A DNA stretch of 45,290 nt from positions 1 through 45,290 of the forward strand of contig CALCCH010000560.1 in NCBI GenBank assembly GCA_937899855.1, written 5' to 3'. The position numbers and the translations under genes were made by a program. The stretch is from an uncultured Saprospirales bacterium. Lineage in GTDB: Bacteria > Bacteroidota > Bacteroidia > Chitinophagales > Saprospiraceae. The stretch's first letter is position 1. Each line of letters opens with the position of its first letter. Shown in pieces: positions 43,101 to 45,290 of this stretch. A model generated the notes under the pieces. It made no database searches and had not been told where the DNA came from. It saw only the letters and a list, made by a program, of their open reading frames with translations.

Positions 43101-44201
43101 GTCAAAGATGCTAATCTGGACGGTCTGGCGGTGTCGATCGCCGCGGTATCGGGCAATGCCTTCGTCATTTGCAGCGGTTCGGACGGGGAGGATGCGACCC
43201 TAGCGGTGGCTGGCCCCGACAATACCGCTACCGCCGGGGGCGACGGCCAAAATACGAGCCCCGGCCCCTGGACCATCGCCGCCATCAACACCGCCGCCTT
43301 CGATGGCGAAAGCGCCAGTGGCGTCTGGACCTTTACCCTAAGCGACACCTACGACGACCCCAGCGATTGTAGCGGGGCCGCTCCCGAAAACGAAATTACC
43401 AGTGCCCTTAGCCTGACGGTAGAGTGGGAAGTCCCCACCGTCACCAGCACCGCCAACCTCACCTGGTGGAATGCCGCTACGGGGGGTACCCAGCAGGGTA
43501 CGGGCAGCCCCTTCGATCCGACGGGCACCACGGCCGAAGAAGGCGCGGTCGACGTCAATACCGTGGGGGATTACACCTTTTACGCCCAGAGCGATTGCAG
43601 CTGTGCCGATACCCGTAGCTCGGCTGTACTGAGCGTGACGGCGCGTCTGCCGCTGGACCTACTCCGCTTTGAGGGCTACGCCCTGGGCCAGCAAAACCAA
43701 CTGGAATGGACAACGGCCAACGAATGGAATACGCAGCATTTTCAGGTCGAGCGCAGTGCCGATGGCCAGCGCTTCGTCGCCCTGGGGAATCGCGTAGCCG
43801 CGGCGGGCATTGCGACGGCACAACGGCAGTACGATTTCTTGGATGAAAAGCCGCTAAGTGGTACGAACTTCTACCGGCTGCGGATGGTCGATCTCGATGG
43901 CAGTACGACTTACAGCCGGGTGATTGCCCTGACGGCGGGTGACCGTTGGGAGAGTCAGATGCGGGTCGTTCCCGTACCGGCCAGCGACTGGGCGAGCTTG
44001 CGGATGGAGCGTCCTAAGGCGCAGTTGGCGGAATTACGGATTCTGGATGTACTGGGGGCCGTGGTTCGCGTACGGCCGCTGGAATTGCGGGCCGGAGCGA
44101 ATGCGATAGACTTGGACGTAGCGGACTTGGCGGCCGGGGTGTACTGGCTGCAGGTGACGGGCGAAGGCTGGAGCGATGTGGTGCGGTTGGTGGTCGAGTA
44201 G
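37173..44201 (+). CDS. T9SS-sorted giant repeat protein (CUB-like, Ig-like, DUF11-like repeats)
   Basis: From GTG 37173 this is a 2,342-residue exported protein (signal peptide VKKGLNTYPFLFLLFSLF, then ...ALA-Q). The frame is open from 37005, with an ATG at 37107 as another option, but GTG 37173 gives a normal signal peptide. In order: a Cys-containing CUB-like domain in three copies (CYGDNEADLVLFEICPS, near 37254, 38085 and 38895); Ig/PKD-like GLGGGSPSGGVYSG repeats, five between these and one at 42640; eight DUF11-like repeats (39465-42640); a proprotein-convertase P-domain-like region (about 42900-43430); a fibronectin-like region (LLRFEGYALGQQNQLEW); and a T9SS sorting tail (VVPVPASDWASLRM to VRLVVE). 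Probable surface adhesin or matrix protein. Confidence 0.9.
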   Translation: MKKGLNTYPFLFLLFSLFLPDQGALAQCSGGLSQFSACYGDNEADLVLFEICPSAGTAIRATVERGSFGTIDGVDNLTVYEGGSSSGTSGTIYFGPQSGDFAGTLITGSTNQCLIFVSNSNGTVSCTNLVERELIVCAEEVPSGTVDFTGPTEICINAGVQIGLAGGYPRGGTYSGPGVNDNGNGTTYSFDPAIAGVGVHTLSYQGPGGAIATYDIEVFALPGPSFTAPADLCIDAGIQTGLGGGSPSGGVYSGPGVSDDGNGSTYSFNPGVAGLGVHTITYTEGSVCALTAIDNIEVLAACGCPTGQDSYFHCYDNNESDLVIFEVCPSVGSAAQATIDQGVYASFIDNLTVYQGTSGSGSGGTLLYGPASGDLSGTTITGNVADQCLIFVSNTDPLVSCKDGDAVGLEVCGEDISPFVVFTAPDDLCEDAGVQTGLGGGSPTGGVYSGPGVTDDGNGLTYGFDPAAAGTGTQTITYTNGSAASDDVEVFALVVPVYNAPGSICIDEGIQENLGGGFPTGGVYSGLGVSDDGNGLTYRFYPRVVGIGSHTVTYTDGNCGSSDSDQIVVTAACTCPSGEQSFYHCYTDNESDLVIFEVCPSAGEFAQAEITQGTYLSADRLSVYAGATGSGTGGTLVFGPQNGNLAGTIISGTIADQCLIFVSNSDAVLSCATGIQLPLLVCGRSNASNVTFTAPEDLAISAGIQSGLGGGLPTGGVYSGSGVTDDGNGLTYSFDPTVAGLGVQTLTYTVGAFSASDDVEVLNLAPPSFSKSFNPIQTGVGAVSTLTFTIDNASGGAPATSLAFTDNLPAGMTVANPPNLQLSNISGTVTATAGASSISLSDGILPLGITGTISVDVTSSSAGTLANTTGDLTSSNGNSGTASANLIVSTDRPGVSMSFSPSTVNLGERSTLTITIDNATNSGNLIGITMTNNLPAGLEIASPANLSATNTGIGTLTGVAGTQLFSYNTTGFTQEIAANGSCTFSVDVVPSGSGTIVNSTEAITVRNNFFQFFECGKATAALTVNTPTQVFLQKTFSTNPVLPGGTTTLDYTITNLSRDFSATNISFTDDLDAVLTGLVATGTPLSNVCGTGASLSGTSTLTLSGGTLAAGASCTFSVPVTVPGGATTGAYPSTSSAITATSNGAAVTGNTGTAELFVAPVPTFTKTFLQNPIPAGGTATLEFTITNNSTTNTLESVTFTDPIADFLSGATVTNLPAGNSCGTGSTFFTSTVAGELVFQVNGANIAPSGSCTFTIDLAIPDNVPTGTYNNTTSELLGSIGGQTVSALAATDDLEILAIPRLSKAFLNDPVDAGSTVNLEFTLSYDAFATGNATGVAFTDDLNAVIPGLAAVGLPLNDICGTGSSISGTTNLTFTGGTMAPGDVCTFTVPVQVPVGVSPGSYTNTTSSLSATVGGQAATYSPATDDLDIGGLSVTQEFIGDPAIPGELVTLRYTIDNTSTFDATNIVFTENLTSILSSATVEAPPTAACGGSFIASGNTFLILNGAAVTAGSSCSFDLNLRVPSSATSGTYNGVTSTVSATINGSGTTFSAVTDQLVVDKELIQLTKSFTDDPVLPGSNVTLEYTLTNLSSTAALTNVAFTDDLDAVLSGLAATGLPQNDICGTGSQISGTSTVSFSGGNLSPGASCTFSITVQVPGSVAFGSVLSSTTSTVTGTVSSLSVEGTAASDELRIQAIQFDKTITGPVQTGNIASITYTITTSDPSNAVSDLAFTDDLEAWISGLTTVNLPLDDACGLGARASGSSVVTLGRGELAAGTSCNFDVQVQIPCGIAAGTYASPSSTLSGLFGSGSTSATAAATNLTVNAIGTSFTAPSDLCTDDGIQNGLGGGSPSGGVYSGSGVTDDGNGSTYSFDPSAVGEGIFTITYTEATCGEVASDEIVVIAVPTAPSTTGEMIERTDPVVTGLTATVADCIVTPSQSGTTSLTINTSNLASVNFSFGSDNVVNFDMSAAGIPAGAVVKDANLDGLAVSIAAVSGNAFVICSGSDGEDATLAVAGPDNTATAGGDGQNTSPGPWTIAAINTAAFDGESASGVWTFTLSDTYDDPSDCSGAAPENEITSALSLTVEWEVPTVTSTANLTWWNAATGGTQQGTGSPFDPTGTTAEEGAVDVNTVGDYTFYAQSDCSCADTRSSAVLSVTARLPLDLLRFEGYALGQQNQLEWTTANEWNTQHFQVERSADGQRFVALGNRVAAAGIATAQRQYDFLDEKPLSGTNFYRLRMVDLDGSTTYSRVIALTAGDRWESQMRVVPVPASDWASLRMERPKAQLAELRILDVLGAVVRVRPLELRAGANAIDLDVADLAAGVYWLQVTGEGWSDVVRLVVE
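39465..42640 (+). repeat. Eight DUF11-like repeats of about 0.4 kb
   Basis: Copies start near 39465, 39840, 40258, 40651, 41062, 41460, 41851 and 42250. The consensus is (S/T)K(S/T)F..(D/N)P(V/I)..G....L.(F/Y)T(I/L)(T/D)N, then FTDDL-AVL-GL. In most copies a cysteine pair follows (CGTGS...SCTF) that could form a disulfide. Part of the array matches what I recall as DUF7933. Confidence 0.8.
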
Positions 44202-44234
44202 GGGCGTGGTGATGGGGAGCGGGCTCCGAAGACG

Positions 44235-44450
44235 TCAGACAATTCGCTGTCCACTCTCATCGTAAAGGTTTTTGGGGGGCCTTCCCGTTCCGAGGCGCAT
44301 GGCGTCACCCCAGTGGCCAATGCGGCGCAAGTCGTAGTAGTAGCGACGGCTTTCTTTGGCCAGATGGAAAAGGGATTCCCCCCTCTCCGTTGCCCCAAAA
44401 CGACAGCGGCGGTACGGGTGCCCAGATCGGAGGAGCCCGTACCGCCAGCT
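44235..44450 (-). pseudogene. Possible 3' remnant of an unidentified gene
   Basis: A minus-strand frame ending at TGA (44235-44237) reads, towards its end, LFHLAKESRRYYYDLRRIG, then HWGDAMRLGTGRPP and KNLYDESGQRIV. It looks coding in composition but has no start codon, and a stretch of AT-rich noncoding sequence lies upstream. I do not recognise it. It could be the C-terminal remnant of a gene cut off by rearrangement, or chance. Confidence 0.35.
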
Positions 44451-44483
44451 TGGTCGGTATTTATTTGAGTTCGGGGTACGACT

Positions 44484-45104
44484 TTACAAACTCACCACCA
44501 TGTTCATCCGGTATTCCGAATCCTCGCAGTTGGCGCTGGCGCTTTGGAGTGTGGCTTGGATGGTTTGCTGCAGCCGATCGACTAGGATACGCTCGACATC
44601 GGGGGGAAACGCTTCGTCGAGTTGGATGGCGGAGAGTGCTCCCTCGGCACTGAACTGCAATTGAAAAAAGAGGAGGTCGATTTCGGCGAGCTTGGCCTCC
44701 GTTGCTTGGAGGGTACTCAGCTGGCTACCGATGGTTTCGATGGAGGGTTGAAAGCAGATGGTATAGTTGCAGCCCGACTCCAGTTGGTGGGGAACGCATT
44801 CGGGGAGGTCGTCCCCATCGTTGGTGGTGGGCACAGCAGCAGCGGCGGGTGCCTCGACGATTCGCTCGCGTGGCGGGCTGTCCTCATTAGCGCCCTGGTA
44901 AAGCAGGAAGCCCAGTCCCCATTGTACCAGAATAGCGAGGGCCAATAGCGGGGTTTTTACCGTCGACAAATTGACCAGTGCGTAGCTGCCCAAGCCACAA
45001 CTCCCCACGATCATCAAGACGGTGTAAAGCCAGTTGGGCAAATCCATTCCGATAATGATACCCCCCAGGAAAAGGGCGAAGATCAAGATTTGTTTGATTC
45101 CCAT
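44484..45104 (-). CDS. Unknown membrane protein with extracytoplasmic domain
   Basis: A 206-residue minus-strand protein. The N-terminus has two or three closely spaced transmembrane segments (MGIKQILIFALFLGGIIIGM, WLYTVLMIVGSCGLGSYALV, LLALAILVQWGLGFLLY). A Pro/Ala-rich linker (REIVEAPAAAAVP-like) and a soluble domain with cysteines (ECVPHQLESGCNYTICF) follow, with a helical end (LVDRLQQTIQATLQSA). Four Cys residues outside the membrane suggest disulfides. No family is recognised. It lies downstream of the terminator at 45148-45176, so it probably has its own promoter. Confidence 0.8.
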   Translation of the reverse strand: MGIKQILIFALFLGGIIIGMDLPNWLYTVLMIVGSCGLGSYALVNLSTVKTPLLALAILVQWGLGFLLYQGANEDSPPRERIVEAPAAAAVPTTNDGDDLPECVPHQLESGCNYTICFQPSIETIGSQLSTLQATEAKLAEIDLLFFQLQFSAEGALSAIQLDEAFPPDVERILVDRLQQTIQATLQSASANCEDSEYRMNMVVSL

Positions 45105-45147
45105 GTTTTCTTTTGCGGTTGGTTAAGGTATTTTCGTTTATAAAAAA

Positions 45148-45176
45148 CCGGGAACACCAAAAGTTGATGTTCCCGG
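45148..45176 (-). terminator. Strong terminator hairpin for a minus-strand transcript
   Basis: The stem CCGGGAACA pairs with TGTTCCCGG, extended by CAA/TTG inside. On the minus strand it is followed by GGTTTTTTATAA, a good U tract. On the plus strand the tail is CCATTTTC, weaker. It therefore mainly ends a minus-strand transcript entering from the right edge. Confidence 0.75.
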
Positions 45177-45231
45177 CCATTTTCTCACGGTTCAGGTTTA
45201 TTTAGAAGCCATCTCAAAAATATGCTTCGGG

Positions 45232-45288
45232 CTACGGCAGGGTCATTTTCGCCCCTACTTCGTTGCCAATAGCGTCACGTAGCTTTGG
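45232..45288 (-). CDS. Possible C-terminal end of a minus-strand gene (cut by window edge)
   Basis: A minus-strand frame at the right edge gives KLRDAIGNEVGAKMTLP and then TAG (45232-45234). The terminator hairpin begins 55 nt beyond the stop, which supports a real gene end here. Only 18 residues are visible, so no identification is possible and another frame cannot be excluded. Confidence 0.3.
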   Translation of the reverse strand, partial: PKLRDAIGNEVGAKMTLP

Positions 45289-45290
45289 CT

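Noticed and set aside
37793-44000. Short near-identical DNA repeats (such as GATGATGGCAATGG) as a CRISPR-like or mobile repeat array
   Set aside because: They recur in phase with protein domains inside one coding frame and are explained by Ig-like domain duplication.

Overview
The window looks like chromosomal DNA of a Bacteroidota bacterium, probably near Saprospiria (Lewinella/Haliscomenobacter-like). This is inferred from secreted proteins with type IX secretion (T9SS) C-terminal domains, giant CARDB/beta-helix and RHS proteins, weak Shine-Dalgarno sequences and moderately high GC. No rRNA or tRNA gene, CRISPR array or intact insertion sequence was seen.

Positions 1-13753 form one plus-strand block: an uptake [NiFe]-hydrogenase with its maturation set. 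In order: the 3' end of the small subunit, the large subunit, an intra-operon hairpin, the C-terminal maturation protease, two small unknown proteins, a TPR protein, hypA, hypB, hypF, hypC, hypD, hypE, a group III truncated haemoglobin, an NHL-repeat protein, a NiCoT/UreH-type nickel permease, a small unknown protein and a DUF151 (BFN) protein. Many genes overlap or are nearly contiguous. The large-subunit sequence plus TPR and NHL companions resemble group 2a uptake hydrogenases, some of which oxidise H2 down to atmospheric levels. The subgroup call is from memory of motifs and gene order. The NHL gene has an in-frame TAA, and the permease has two in-frame stops just after its likely start.

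Positions 13757-14844 hold a decayed minus-strand fragment resembling an effector-associated domain (EAD11-like), then about 0.85 kb without a gene.

Positions 14845-36220 encode surface and secreted proteins. First comes a roughly 4,475-residue protein, split in this sequence by a 1-nt deletion in a T run. It has five tandem units of about 1.62 kb (beta-helix plus Ig/CARDB-like domain) and eight CARDB-like repeats, but no visible T9SS domain. Next are an RHS/YD-repeat protein with a variable tip after DPLGL, a candidate immunity gene, a secreted protein whose N-terminal domain usually occurs at the end of giant CARDB proteins and which ends in dockerin-like repeats, a T9SS cargo protein, and a small helical protein.

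Positions 36239-45290 contain a minus-strand PAP2 phosphatase gene (frameshifted in a G/C run), a 2,342-residue T9SS-sorted repeat protein, a possible minus-strand gene remnant, a minus-strand membrane protein, a terminator hairpin and possibly the last codons of another minus-strand gene. Both frameshifts lie in homopolymers and both are restored by adding one base, so sequencing error must be excluded before calling them biological.
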